Assembly: GCA_019084435.1 (NCBI GenBank)
Contig: JAHRFV010000312.1
Location: forward strand, 1-20,181
Origin: Dethiosulfatibacter sp.
Lineage (GTDB): Bacteria; Bacillota_A; Clostridia; Tissierellales; Dethiosulfatibacteraceae
Direction of reading: 5' to 3'
Length of the DNA stretch: 20,181 bases
Every line of letters begins with the position of its first letter. Position 1 is the stretch's first letter. Below are positions 1 through 6,871 of this stretch, piece after piece. Both the position numbers and the translations under genes were made by a program. Under the pieces are notes generated by a model. It did no database searches and was not told where the DNA came from. It worked only from the letters and a program-made list of their open reading frames with translations.

Positions 1-1
1 A

Positions 2-117
<116 letters not shown>

Positions 118-123
118 TTCAAT

Positions 124-198
124 TCCAAGGTAGCTCAACGGTGGAGCACTCGGCTGTTAACCGATAGGCTGTGGGTTCGAATCCCACCCTTGGAGCCA
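124..198 (+). tRNA. tRNA-Asn (GTT)
   Basis: Full cloverleaf with acceptor TCCAAGG/CCTTGGA, T-arm with GTTCGAATC and an encoded CCA. The anticodon GTT is at 156-158 in the loop CTGTTAA. It begins 6 nt after the 5S gene, so it is probably processed from the rRNA operon transcript. Confidence 0.96.
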
Positions 199-208
199 CT
201 GATTTATT

Positions 209-296
209 GCCGGAGTGGCGGAATTGGCAGACGCACAGGACTTAAAATCCTGCGATCGTAAAGGTCGTATCGGTTCGACTCCGATCTTCGGCACCA
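209..296 (+). tRNA. tRNA-Leu (TAA)
   Basis: An 88-nt class II tRNA with a long variable arm (around 256-270). The acceptor GCCGGAG pairs with CTTCGGC through one G-T pair, and CCA is encoded. The anticodon TAA is at 243-245. Length and variable arm fit leucine. Confidence 0.95.
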
Positions 297-321
297 AAAT
301 AAATTAATGTGTATATATCGT

Positions 322-397
<76 letters not shown>

Positions 398-429
398 AAA
401 AATCACTCAGTACCCTGAGTATTTAATAA

Positions 430-506
430 GGCGGAGTAGCTCAGGTGGCTAGAGCATGCGGTTCATACCCGCAGTGTCGGCGGTTCAAATCCGTTCTCCG
501 CTACCA
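430..506 (+). tRNA. tRNA-Met (CAT), elongator
   Basis: Cloverleaf with acceptor GGCGGAG/CTCCGCT (one G-T pair), anticodon CAT and encoded CCA. The GGCGG start resembles elongator tRNA-Met of other Firmicutes, and the three G-C pairs of the initiator are absent. A lysidine-modified tRNA-Ile(CAT) also has this anticodon and cannot be fully excluded. Confidence 0.88.
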
Positions 507-517
507 ATTTTAATCAA

Positions 518-592
518 GGCCCTATGGTCAAGCGGTTAAGACACCGCCCTTTCACGGCGGTAACCTGGGTTCGATTCCCAGTAGGGTCACCA
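518..592 (+). tRNA. tRNA-Glu (TTC)
   Basis: Acceptor GGCCCTA/TAGGGTC with one G-T pair, anticodon TTC in the loop CTTTCAC, T-arm with GTTCGATTC and encoded CCA. Confidence 0.95.
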
Positions 593-608
593 TAACGTAT
601 TTTTAGAT

Positions 609-684
609 GGGCGTATAGCTCAGCTGGGAGAGCATCTGCCTTACAAGCAGAGGGTCATAGGTTCGAGCCCTGTTACGCCCACCA
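609..684 (+). tRNA. tRNA-Val (TAC)
   Basis: Acceptor GGGCGTA/TACGCCC fully paired, anticodon TAC in the loop CTTACAA, encoded CCA. It is followed by an unusually long spacer of 141 nt before the next tRNA. Confidence 0.96.
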
Positions 685-825
685 TTTTTATAACCTAACT
701 CGATTTACGTTTTTAGTAAATTGGTAGTAGGTTAAACGCACCGAGCACCAAATTTGCACGACCCAAAGGGAGTGAACAAATTTGTGATGCGAGACTGTGA
801 AAAATGAAATATTCGCAATTAACGC
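685..825. repeat. Hairpin-rich spacer inside the tRNA cluster
   Basis: Two structured blocks fill this spacer. The first pairs TAACCTA with TAGGTTA and, inside it, ATTTAC with GTAAAT. The second has CAAATTTG-type blocks on both sides of a short centre, flanked by GCA and TGC. No protein or RNA gene is recognised. It may be a dispersed palindromic repeat of this genome or a transcript-processing or terminator region; the sequence alone does not decide. Confidence 0.35.
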
Positions 826-902
826 GGCCTGGTAGTTCAGTTGGTTAGAATGCCAGCCTGTCACGCTGGAGGTCGAGGGTTCGAGCCCCTTCCAGGTCGC
901 CA
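826..902 (+). tRNA. tRNA-Asp (GTC)
   Basis: Acceptor GGCCTGG/CCAGGTC with one G-T pair, anticodon GTC in the loop CTGTCAC, discriminator G and encoded CCA. Confidence 0.95.
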
Positions 903-925
903 TTTAATATACTACTTAAAAGATA

Positions 926-953
926 TTGACAATAGAGCATTAAATATTATAAT
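926..953 (+). promoter_or_regulatory. Sigma-A-type promoter inside the tRNA cluster
   Basis: TTGACA (926-931) and TATAAT (948-953) both match consensus, separated by 16 bp. It lies in the 100-nt spacer before tRNA-His, so tRNA-His, tRNA-Cys and tRNA-Arg can be transcribed independently of the rRNA operon. It would also drive the hybrid tRNA-Arg at the element boundary. Confidence 0.75.
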
Positions 954-1002
954 ATTGGTAATGTAAGATATCAGCAATTAAATATGTAACAGTAGACATT
1001 AT

Positions 1003-1080
1003 GGTGGATATAGCTCAGTTGGTTAGAGCGCCGGATTGTGGTTCCGGAAGTCGTGGGTTCGACCCCCATTATCCACCCCA
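1003..1080 (+). tRNA. tRNA-His (GTG)
   Basis: Acceptor GTGGATA/TATCCAC plus the extra 5' G (G-1, at 1003) opposite C73, the identity mark of tRNA-His. The anticodon GTG is in the loop TTGTGGT and CCA is encoded. Confidence 0.95.
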
Positions 1081-1123
1081 AATATTTTTTTGTAGCTTAA
1101 TAGTGTAGAGATTGGAGTAACAA

Positions 1124-1197
1124 GGCGCCATAGCCAAGTGGTAAGGCAGAGGACTGCAACTCCTTCACCCCCAGTTCAAATCTGGGTGGCGCCTCCA
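1124..1197 (+). tRNA. tRNA-Cys (GCA)
   Basis: Acceptor GGCGCCA/TGGCGCC, anticodon GCA in the loop CTGCAAC, discriminator T as expected for cysteine, encoded CCA. Confidence 0.95.
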
Positions 1198-1208
1198 ACT
1201 GAATCTAG

Positions 1209-1285
1209 GCACCCTTAGCTCAGTTGGATAGAGTACTTGACTACGAATCAAGGGGTCACAGGTTCGAATCCTGTAGGGTGCACCA
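1209..1285 (+). tRNA. tRNA-Arg (ACG), hybrid at the element's left end
   Basis: Intact cloverleaf: acceptor GCACCCT/AGGGTGC, anticodon ACG (1243-1245), T-stem ACAGG/CCTGT and encoded CCA. A second, different 3' half with T-stem GTGAG/CTCGC lies at 13332-13374. The simplest reading is that the host supplied the 5' half while the incoming element supplied everything 3' of the anticodon loop, keeping a working tRNA. Only the T-stem differs between the two 3' halves; the T-loop and acceptor strand are the same. Confidence 0.93.
1243..1257 (+). repeat. attL core (15-bp identity with attR)
   Basis: The 15-bp sequence ACGAATCAAGGGGTC starts at the tRNA-Arg anticodon and recurs exactly at 13332-13346. 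The sequence then diverges in the T-stem but realigns to the CCA end. Anticodon-loop crossover sites of this kind are typical of tyrosine integrases, and the integrase gene is the nearest element gene. Confidence 0.85.
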
Positions 1286-1327
1286 ATATAAATACTCACA
1301 GACTTCAAAAAAACGCAAAAAATCGAT

Positions 1328-1347
1328 TATTCGCCAATTATTCGCCA
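1328..1347 (+). repeat. Left arm-type integrase sites (2 x TATTCGCCA)
   Basis: Two copies of TATTCGCCA, at 1328-1336 and 1339-1347, with an 11-bp period. The same pair with the same period occurs at the right end (13210-13229). Paired direct repeats near both ends suit the N-terminal arm-binding domain expected in the adjacent integrase. Binding is inferred. Confidence 0.65.
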
Positions 1348-1372
1348 CAACGAAAAACAATCAAACACAGAA

Positions 1373-1413
1373 AAACCCTTCCTGATTTATATTGAGAAGG
1401 GTTTCTTTTTTTA
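1373..1413. terminator. Intrinsic terminator between tRNA-Arg and int
   Basis: A 9-bp perfect stem AAACCCTTC (1373-1381)/GAAGGGTTT (1396-1404) is followed on the plus strand by a long T-rich run. On the minus strand the stem is followed by TTCTG with only a few U residues. It can stop tRNA transcription going right and probably integrase transcription going left. Confidence 0.75.
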
Positions 1414-1425
1414 TTTTTTGTTGGG

Positions 1426-2604
1426 TTATAGCAGCATATTATTTAAGACTTCAATTTCCTTAGCTTTTATATCATCAAGCACATGAGTATATATTTCAGT
1501 AGTCTTTATTGAACCATGTCCTAATAGTTTTGATACGGTCAATATAGAGGCTCCTTCTTCAAATAGTCGAGTCGCATAGGTATGTCTTAAGGCATGAAGT
1601 TTTTTATAAGGAACTCCCGCACTTTCAAGTGCTCTTTTCCATGATCGGGTTAGGTTTCTGGAATCAATATAAGTACCTGTCAATGATGGAAACAATAGAG
1701 AGTTTCTTTCATAGGCACTTCCTATTCTAACTTTCTCCCGCTTTACCAAAACATCCAGCCTTATTAACTCTTTCTGCAATATCTCAGGAAGTGGAATCTT
1801 TCTTACAGATCCTTTAGTTTTAGGTTTGGTTATTTTTATCTCGTAATGATAATTGTCAGGATCCTTAAATACTTTGACAGATTTCACCATTTTATTGATG
1901 TTAACGAAACCGTCACTGATATCCTTCTTATCTAAGGCAAGTATCTCTCCAATTCTGCATCCGGTGAACACAGCGAAAAAAACAATATACCTCAATTTTG
2001 TGTTTCTTTTAAGGCTTTCAATGATTTTTTTTACTTCTTCTCGTGTGAATGTCTCAATTTTCAACTCTTCATCATCGATTACACTTTCAGAATTCTCCGC
2101 TTTAGGCTTTTTCAGACCTATGAGCGGATTTTTTAATATGTAGGCTTCTGAGCATGCATAAACAAAGAACTTGCTTAGAAGCTTGTGTAGGTTGTCTATG
2201 ATTGAAGTGCTTTTACCTAACCGCATCAAATCATTATAATACTTTTGAACATGTAGTTTTTTTAGGTCCGAAAGAATAACAAGCCCTAAAGAAGAATTTT
2301 TCACGTATAATCGAAATGTCATTTCATATCTTTCAAAGGTTGAGGTCTTATTACCAGAATTCTTTTCAATTTCCCATAGCCAGGTATTCATAGCTCTGGC
2401 CAATGATTGTTTTGACAGGTCAGGATCAACTCCTGATTCGAGTTGTTCCAGATAATCCTTTTTCATCCTTTTGGCTTCAGACTTGCTGACCCCATAAAAA
2501 TTCTTATATATGGGATCGCCTTTTTCATCTGTTCCCAATTTAAGCCTCTCTCTAAAATATTCCTTGTCTCCAACTTTTGAATTGGTTATTCGATTACCGG
2601 CCAT
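1426..2604 (-). CDS. int: Tyrosine recombinase / phage integrase
   Basis: A 392-aa site-specific recombinase that inserts and excises the element. Residues about 1-60 look like an arm-site-binding domain, about 68-160 like a SAM-like core-binding domain, and about 185-385 form the catalytic domain. The full active site is visible: R217 in FTGCRIGE, a lysine near 262-264, H337 and R340 in HALRHTYA, H363 in LLGHG and the nucleophile Y372. The start at 2604 has an AGGAGG-like site a few bases upstream. It lies 12 nt downstream of the 389-aa gene on the same strand, so the two are probably co-transcribed. Its place next to attL and the arm-type repeats fits. It appears intact, so the element could in principle still move. 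Confidence 0.96.
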   Translation of the reverse strand: MAGNRITNSKVGDKEYFRERLKLGTDEKGDPIYKNFYGVSKSEAKRMKKDYLEQLESGVDPDLSKQSLARAMNTWLWEIEKNSGNKTSTFERYEMTFRLYVKNSSLGLVILSDLKKLHVQKYYNDLMRLGKSTSIIDNLHKLLSKFFVYACSEAYILKNPLIGLKKPKAENSESVIDDEELKIETFTREEVKKIIESLKRNTKLRYIVFFAVFTGCRIGEILALDKKDISDGFVNINKMVKSVKVFKDPDNYHYEIKITKPKTKGSVRKIPLPEILQKELIRLDVLVKREKVRIGSAYERNSLLFPSLTGTYIDSRNLTRSWKRALESAGVPYKKLHALRHTYATRLFEEGASILTVSKLLGHGSIKTTEIYTHVLDDIKAKEIEVLNNMLL

Positions 2605-2616
2605 TAGATTTTCCTC

Positions 2617-3786
2617 CTACTTTTTCTTCTTGGATTTTAACAACTCGAATCCTTCTTCTTTCAACCTTTTATTCTTCTCCTCAAAGCTCAATCCTTCTCT
2701 GTTTAATTTCTTAAGGAATGCTAGTCTTCTATAGTTGTTTGATAGATTTGAGGATTTTATATTTTCTTGCGCTATTTCTGCCTTAGTCATCAATGACGGA
2801 GGCTTACAACCATAAGGACAAACCTTTTGCCCCTTATTTTTGAAGTATAACTTCCCACAGCGTATGCATTTTAAGAGATCGTACTTATCGAGGGCATTGC
2901 TTGCATCGAGCAGAATTAGACTGTTGATGTTTTTGTGATATGTAAAAGTGGTATTACTTTTTGTATTTAGATTGAAGTAATGAAGGTAGTTCAAATCAAA
3001 TGATATGGATCCAACTTTTGTAGTTCTTATTACATAGAGATCATCAAAAAGTCTTCTGAGAGCATGTATATAATCTTCAATATCTTTGTCCATGGGGTAG
3101 TAAGCTCTGTGGGTCTTAACATATCCGACGGTTGAAAATGTGTGGTCAATTCCAAAGTTTTCAGTATCAGTTGTTTCGTTTAATGCGAAGTTTTCGTTAT
3201 TTTGATGATTCTCCCATATCACTAAGGGCTCTTTTTCATCCCAAATCTGGGAGTTTAGACTATCAGATTTTGGTATCTGTTCATCGATAATATAGTTGTT
3301 ACTCTCTGCATTATCCATTTTACCAACAATAACTGTGGAAATCTGATTGTGCCCGTTAGTTTCTGCCTCGATATTCACTGCAGGATATTGATATTTTGAA
3401 AGAAAAATATTAAGTGCATCTATATCTATTTCGTCTTCTATGTTAGGAGAATTGTTAACCGGAGGCTTAAAGATGCTTAAGAAATCATTTGCTATATCAC
3501 CGGGTGAGATATTAGTTTTACTACTTGAAGTTTTAAAAAACGAACGACCGGAAGAGTTCTTTATATCAAGAGCGTATAAGGTGGTTGTTTTAATTCTTTT
3601 ACTCGCTTCGCCTTCCTCATTAATAATATTTTGATTCTTCTTTATAACTTTTTTAACTTCAACACTATAGGCAGCCTCCCAATACATAGGAAAAGGGTAA
3701 GCTAAGCTCTTGTCTTGAGCTTGGTTTAAAAAAAAGTCTTTTGCAAACTTTTCAATTGTTTTGATTTTTTCATATCCTAAGCTCAT
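2617..3786 (-). CDS. Unknown protein with C-terminal zinc finger, integrase-linked
   Basis: A 389-aa protein that I do not recognise. Its N-terminal 200 residues are acidic, rich in asparagine and low in complexity, without signal peptide or membrane segments. Residues about 225-300 look globular. Residues 307-327 hold a four-cysteine knuckle (CIRC...CPYGC), probably zinc-binding, followed by a very basic lysine-rich tail ending in KSKKKK. A zinc finger plus basic tail suggests nucleic-acid binding, but this is inference. It is the first gene of the leftward operon with int and starts beside the divergent control region, so it may influence integration or regulation. No catalytic motif was seen. 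Confidence 0.75.
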   Translation of the reverse strand: MSLGYEKIKTIEKFAKDFFLNQAQDKSLAYPFPMYWEAAYSVEVKKVIKKNQNIINEEGEASKRIKTTTLYALDIKNSSGRSFFKTSSSKTNISPGDIANDFLSIFKPPVNNSPNIEDEIDIDALNIFLSKYQYPAVNIEAETNGHNQISTVIVGKMDNAESNNYIIDEQIPKSDSLNSQIWDEKEPLVIWENHQNNENFALNETTDTENFGIDHTFSTVGYVKTHRAYYPMDKDIEDYIHALRRLFDDLYVIRTTKVGSISFDLNYLHYFNLNTKSNTTFTYHKNINSLILLDASNALDKYDLLKCIRCGKLYFKNKGQKVCPYGCKPPSLMTKAEIAQENIKSSNLSNNYRRLAFLKKLNREGLSFEEKNKRLKEEGFELLKSKKKK

Positions 3787-3803
3787 AATTACCTCTCTTA
3801 TGT

Positions 3804-3839
3804 CTCGAATTACAAATTAAATTTTACTTTTTATTCGAG
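3804..3839. promoter_or_regulatory. Inverted repeat in the divergent control region
   Basis: CTCGAAT (3804-3810) and ATTCGAG (3833-3839) form a perfect 7-bp inverted repeat with centres 29 bp apart, just upstream of the leftward operon. Two half-sites about three helical turns apart could bind a regulator, for example the XRE protein encoded at 3967. I could not place a convincing leftward -35/-10 pair. Confidence 0.4.
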
Positions 3840-3892
3840 TCTTATCATTGTGTAATAGCAATATTTTTAAATGTCTCTAATAACCATGTAGT

Positions 3893-3922
3893 TAGACAAT
3901 TAAAGACTTGCTTTGTTATAAT
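3893..3922 (+). promoter_or_regulatory. Promoter of the rightward early operon
   Basis: A perfect TATAAT (3917-3922) lies 18 bp after TAGACA (3893-3898), 45 bp before the regulator start codon. An inverted TAAC...GTTA pair (3882-3895) overlaps the -35, a position where a repressor would act. Confidence 0.6.
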
Positions 3923-3966
3923 ATATCATACAAAGACCATAGACGCAACAGAAAAGGAGGTAAGCG

Positions 3967-4167
3967 ATGAACAATCTAAAGAGAATTAGACAAGAGAGAA
4001 ATATGACGCAATTCGAGTTGGGCATAAGAGCAGGCATTACACCTACAGATATATCAAGAATCGAAAATGACAAGATATTTCTTTACCCAGGTTGGTTAAA
4101 AAAGCTGGCTTTAGCTCTGGGAGTTGAACCGGAGGAAATTGTCAAGGAAGGTGATGAGGGTATATGA
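3967..4167 (+). CDS. XRE (Cro/CI-type) transcriptional regulator
   Basis: A 66-aa protein that is almost entirely one helix-turn-helix domain: the pattern MTQFELGIRAGITPTDISRIE is the classic XRE helix pair, followed by the closing helices KLALALGVEPEEI. There is no C-terminal dimerisation or peptidase domain, so it is more like Cro than full CI. A strong AAGGAGG precedes the ATG. It is the first gene of the rightward operon, diverges from the zinc-finger/int operon and overlaps the next gene by ATGA, indicating translational coupling. It probably controls the element's lysogeny-like switch; the operators in the divergent region and at 8566-8605 are candidates. Confidence 0.88.
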   Translation: MNNLKRIRQERNMTQFELGIRAGITPTDISRIENDKIFLYPGWLKKLALALGVEPEEIVKEGDEGI

Positions 4168-4349
4168 AACTATTGTGCAGTATCAAAGAGACAGCAAGGC
4201 AGAGCGGGTTAGGAGAGCATCGGATTAGACATCTGGTAAAGACGGATCCGAGCTTCCCATATATCCGCATTGGAAGCACGGTAAAGATCAATTACTCAGT
4301 ATTTAGCGAATGGCTGGAAAAAGCCAGCAAAGAAGGAAGATGTATATGA
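4164..4349 (+). CDS. Excisionase-like helix-turn-helix protein
   Basis: A 61-aa basic protein with the layout of Xis/AlpA-type DNA-binding proteins: a first helix (SIKETARQSGLGEHRIRHLV), a wing with YIRIGSTVKINYSVF, and a closing helix ending EWLEKASKEG. It overlaps the XRE gene by four bases (ATGA). In temperate elements such proteins either direct excision with the integrase or activate early genes; the sequence alone does not say which. Three more small HTH or HTH-like proteins occur at 8627, 9453 and 10461. Confidence 0.75.
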   Translation: MKLLCSIKETARQSGLGEHRIRHLVKTDPSFPYIRIGSTVKINYSVFSEWLEKASKEGRCI

Positions 4350-4375
4350 ATAAAAACAAAGTGTGAGGATGTAAG

Positions 4376-5629
4376 ATGGAAGACAAACTTAAGCTTTTAG
4401 ACAACGTACCAGATGAAATAAAACTTCTTCCGCAGTGGATCATGTGGAGACGCGAAGAAAACAAGAAGAACCCAAACTCAAAACCGACCAAGATTCCATA
4501 TCAAATCAATGGAAAAAAAGCTGCATCTACTAGATCTGGAGAATGGACTAGTTTTATCAAGGCTAAAAGAGCTCTTGAACAGTCAGAAGGAGTCTATCAA
4601 GGAATAGGGTTTGTATTCACAAAGGATGATCCTTATATCGGCATAGATTTGGATAATATAATAGATGATTACGGGAACATGAATAAGCAGGCGAAAGGGA
4701 TTATTGATTCTTTGGACAGTTATACTGAGCTAAGTCAAAGCGGTACTGGGGCCCACATTATTATTCGGGGCAGAAACCCAATGAAAACAGGCAGAAAATC
4801 AAAAGACAAAATGATTGAGGTGTACTCAGAAGCTAGGTTTTTCGTCGTAACCGGAGAGATCATCGAGGGGAGAGACATCATCCAGGAAAGGCAGCAGCAG
4901 TTAAAAGATCTAGCTGAGAAACATTTCAACAATCAAAAAGCAAAGAAACAAGAGCGACAATCATATAACTCTTTGAACCAAACAGATGAAGAGATTATCA
5001 ATAGATTATCAAATGCTAAGAACGGAAATAAGTTCAAAGCCCTATTTTATAACGGCGATATATCTGGGCATGGAGAAGATCATTCAGCAGCTGACCTCGC
5101 TCTTACAAATCTCATAGTGGGATATACAGATGATCGTTTCCAGGTGGATAGGATATTCAAATCCTCTGCCTTGTATCGTGATAAATGGGATAGAGTTGAC
5201 TATAGAGATCTAACCATAGAAAAAGCATTTTCAGATAGAACATGGCGCTATGATCCGAGCTATTATTCGGGTGGGCAAATCACAGATGATTTTGAATTAG
5301 CTGGAGAAGAGGGAGGCCAGGAGGGAGACAACAAGAAAGGAAAATACTTTGTTGTGTTAAAAAACGCATCAAACCCGGCGCTTGGTTACAAGATCAATAT
5401 TTCTCTGTTAGCGATGTACATGAAAGAACGTTTTGATATCAAGGTCTACAAAGGCCAATTCAAAATAAAAAAAGACCATTATTATAGAAATGTTGAAAAT
5501 ATGAAGTATCTGATTAGTGAAGAGATACCGAGAACGCTCAGAGCCCCAAGCTATATAAAGGACTGTGAAGAATTACTTTTGATGGATGGAGAGCTGGTGT
5601 TGAAAGAACAGGATTTAGCACTTCTTTGA
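4376..5629 (+). CDS. Primase-polymerase (NrS-1-like AEP), helicase half missing
   Basis: A 417-aa protein whose first 165 residues match the archaeo-eukaryotic-type primase-polymerase fold of phage NrS-1-like replication proteins. Motif I is D91 and D93 in IGIDLDN, motif II is SGTGAH (122-127) and motif III is EARFF (152-156). Residues about 205-290 (NRLSNAKNGNKF... to ...IEKAF) match the helical linker usual after that domain. Residues about 320-415 look like the start of the D5_N region that normally leads into an SF3 helicase, but the protein then stops. Full-length relatives are usually about 700-800 aa with a Walker-type helicase. It could prime or polymerise DNA for the element, but replication would need a helicase from elsewhere, or the gene is a truncation. 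Confidence 0.82.
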   Translation: MEDKLKLLDNVPDEIKLLPQWIMWRREENKKNPNSKPTKIPYQINGKKAASTRSGEWTSFIKAKRALEQSEGVYQGIGFVFTKDDPYIGIDLDNIIDDYGNMNKQAKGIIDSLDSYTELSQSGTGAHIIIRGRNPMKTGRKSKDKMIEVYSEARFFVVTGEIIEGRDIIQERQQQLKDLAEKHFNNQKAKKQERQSYNSLNQTDEEIINRLSNAKNGNKFKALFYNGDISGHGEDHSAADLALTNLIVGYTDDRFQVDRIFKSSALYRDKWDRVDYRDLTIEKAFSDRTWRYDPSYYSGGQITDDFELAGEEGGQEGDNKKGKYFVVLKNASNPALGYKINISLLAMYMKERFDIKVYKGQFKIKKDHYYRNVENMKYLISEEIPRTLRAPSYIKDCEELLLMDGELVLKEQDLALL

Positions 5630-5683
5630 ACGAATCCTTCAAAATAAGGAGATGACGATAGTTATTAGATAAGTAGGTGAGCA

Positions 5684-6202
5684 ATGAAAATAAATCTATG
5701 TAATCAACTCAAGGATAGCGATCAACAGAGATTGTTTCAAAAACTGAAGCTGGATCCAGGCAACAAGGAAATAAGAAATGTCCTGGTAAAGCATAATTTA
5801 AGATTGGTGCGTTGGATAGCTGAAAAATATCACAAATACTTATCGGATAAGTTTGAAATGGATGACCTGTTCCAACAGGGTGTGATTGGGCTGATAATGG
5901 CCATAGAAAAATACGATCCGGAAGAAGGTTCCTTTGGAACGTATGCTAGTTATTGGATTAAGCAATCCATTATCAGAAATCTCGACGATACCGGAAGTCT
6001 GATCAGGATACCAAGTCATTATGGCCAGCTCATAAGAGAATACAAAAAAACAGTGGAAGATTTAACTAGGGATCTCGAGGGAAAGCCTACCGCTGAGGAT
6101 TCAATAGGTTTATTGGAACTGTTTCAAGAATCATTGATAAATCGCTTAAACCAGGATAAGGGATTCAACTCTCAAGATTTTTCAAACAATAAAACATGCT
6201 AA
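5684..6202 (+). CDS. Sigma-70-like protein with regions 2-3 only
   Basis: A 172-aa protein with a clear sigma-70 region 2: NLRLVRWIAEKY, then DDLFQQGVIGLIMAIEKYDP (region 2.2, core RNA polymerase binding) and FGTYASYWIKQSIIRNL (2.3/2.4, -10 recognition). The following RIPSHYGQLIREY matches the region 3.0 start. Region 4, which reads the -35, is absent and the last 30 residues match nothing I know. It could be a truncated sigma factor, a specialised factor recognising extended -10 promoters, or a core-polymerase decoy. A GTAGGTGA site precedes the ATG. It lies between the primase and HNH genes, where phages often encode late-gene regulators, so a late-switch role is a reasonable inference. Confidence 0.78.
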   Translation: MKINLCNQLKDSDQQRLFQKLKLDPGNKEIRNVLVKHNLRLVRWIAEKYHKYLSDKFEMDDLFQQGVIGLIMAIEKYDPEEGSFGTYASYWIKQSIIRNLDDTGSLIRIPSHYGQLIREYKKTVEDLTRDLEGKPTAEDSIGLLELFQESLINRLNQDKGFNSQDFSNNKTC

Positions 6203-6244
6203 ATTATGTGTAGTATATTGGCCTTGAAATTAGGAGGTAATGAA

Positions 6245-6619
6245 ATGCCAACCAAACAAAAGTCATACTGTATGGAAACAGGTTGCAATGCTTTTGCTGA
6301 GATAGGAGGTAGATGCAAAGAACACTACAAAGCCAACCGCAGACCTAAAAAGAAGCCCGATCATAGAAGCTGGTACAGCAATGCGCCTTGGAAAACTCTG
6401 AGACGAAAATGGTTACAGAGCAATCCACTATGCGCAGAATGTAAGAGACAGGGAATAGTTACACCAGCTGATACCGTAGATCATATCATACCTCACAAAG
6501 GGAGTTGGGATATGTTTATGGACACAGAGAATTTACAAAGTTTATGCAAGCAATGCCATGATAAAAAGACCGTAAAGAGTGATGGAGGGTTTGGTAGAGC
6601 AGTTGACACAAGCCAGTGA
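6245..6619 (+). CDS. HNH endonuclease (cos-associated phage type)
   Basis: A 124-aa protein. Residues 63-66 (CAEC) and 101-104 (CKQC) bind the structural zinc; the active-site pattern is D79-H80, N96 and H105 (DHIIPH...NLQSLCKQCHDKK). An extra N-terminal cluster (C9, C14, C24, H27) may bind a second zinc. The start at 6245 is chosen because AGGAGG lies 7 nt upstream; the reading frame is open for 13 more codons without a ribosome site. In cos-packaging phages this family sits directly before the cos site and small terminase gene and is needed for terminase cleavage. Here a cos-like sequence follows, but no terminase. Confidence 0.9.
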   Translation: MPTKQKSYCMETGCNAFAEIGGRCKEHYKANRRPKKKPDHRSWYSNAPWKTLRRKWLQSNPLCAECKRQGIVTPADTVDHIIPHKGSWDMFMDTENLQSLCKQCHDKKTVKSDGGFGRAVDTSQ

Positions 6620-6623
6620 TTGC

Positions 6624-6710
6624 AAGGGGGGTAAGGGGGTGTTAAACTTTCGAACCTTTGCCCACAAGCCTCTGTGCCCCCACCTCGCGAAATTTTTTCC
6701 CGAAACTATG
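6624..6710. other. cos-like packaging-site candidate
   Basis: Right after the HNH gene, runs of G (6626-6631, 6635-6639) are followed by TTTCGAACC, a C run within CTCTGTGCCCCCACC (6670-6684) and CTCGCGAAATTTTTTCCCG. Such G/C runs plus CGAAA/TTTTTCG patterns between HNH and small terminase genes are typical of cos regions in Firmicute siphophages. The composition is strikingly GC-rich for this genome. A cleavage position cannot be named. The downstream sequence to 6871 has an AACTGCC/GGCAGTT inverted repeat and no gene. Confidence 0.45.
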
Positions 6711-6871
6711 AAAAAATCTAGGGGTGAAATTGGTATATTAGTACAAAAATAAAACTGCCGCAAGGATTGAAAAATGGTTAAATTTGACGATTGCGCAATT
6801 CCAGGCAGTTAGCATAGGTATAAGATTATTGCAGTGTTTTTTAAGCAAAAAACATATTGAGGAGTGTAAAA

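Noticed and set aside
801..830. TATTCGCAA before tRNA-Asp as another integrase arm site
   Set aside because: Single imperfect copy without the 11-bp partner, away from any element end; likely chance.
688..903. 71-codon open frame on the minus strand over tRNA-Val/tRNA-Asp
   Set aside because: It runs antisense through a tRNA gene and a hairpin spacer, has no ribosome site and no recognisable sequence.
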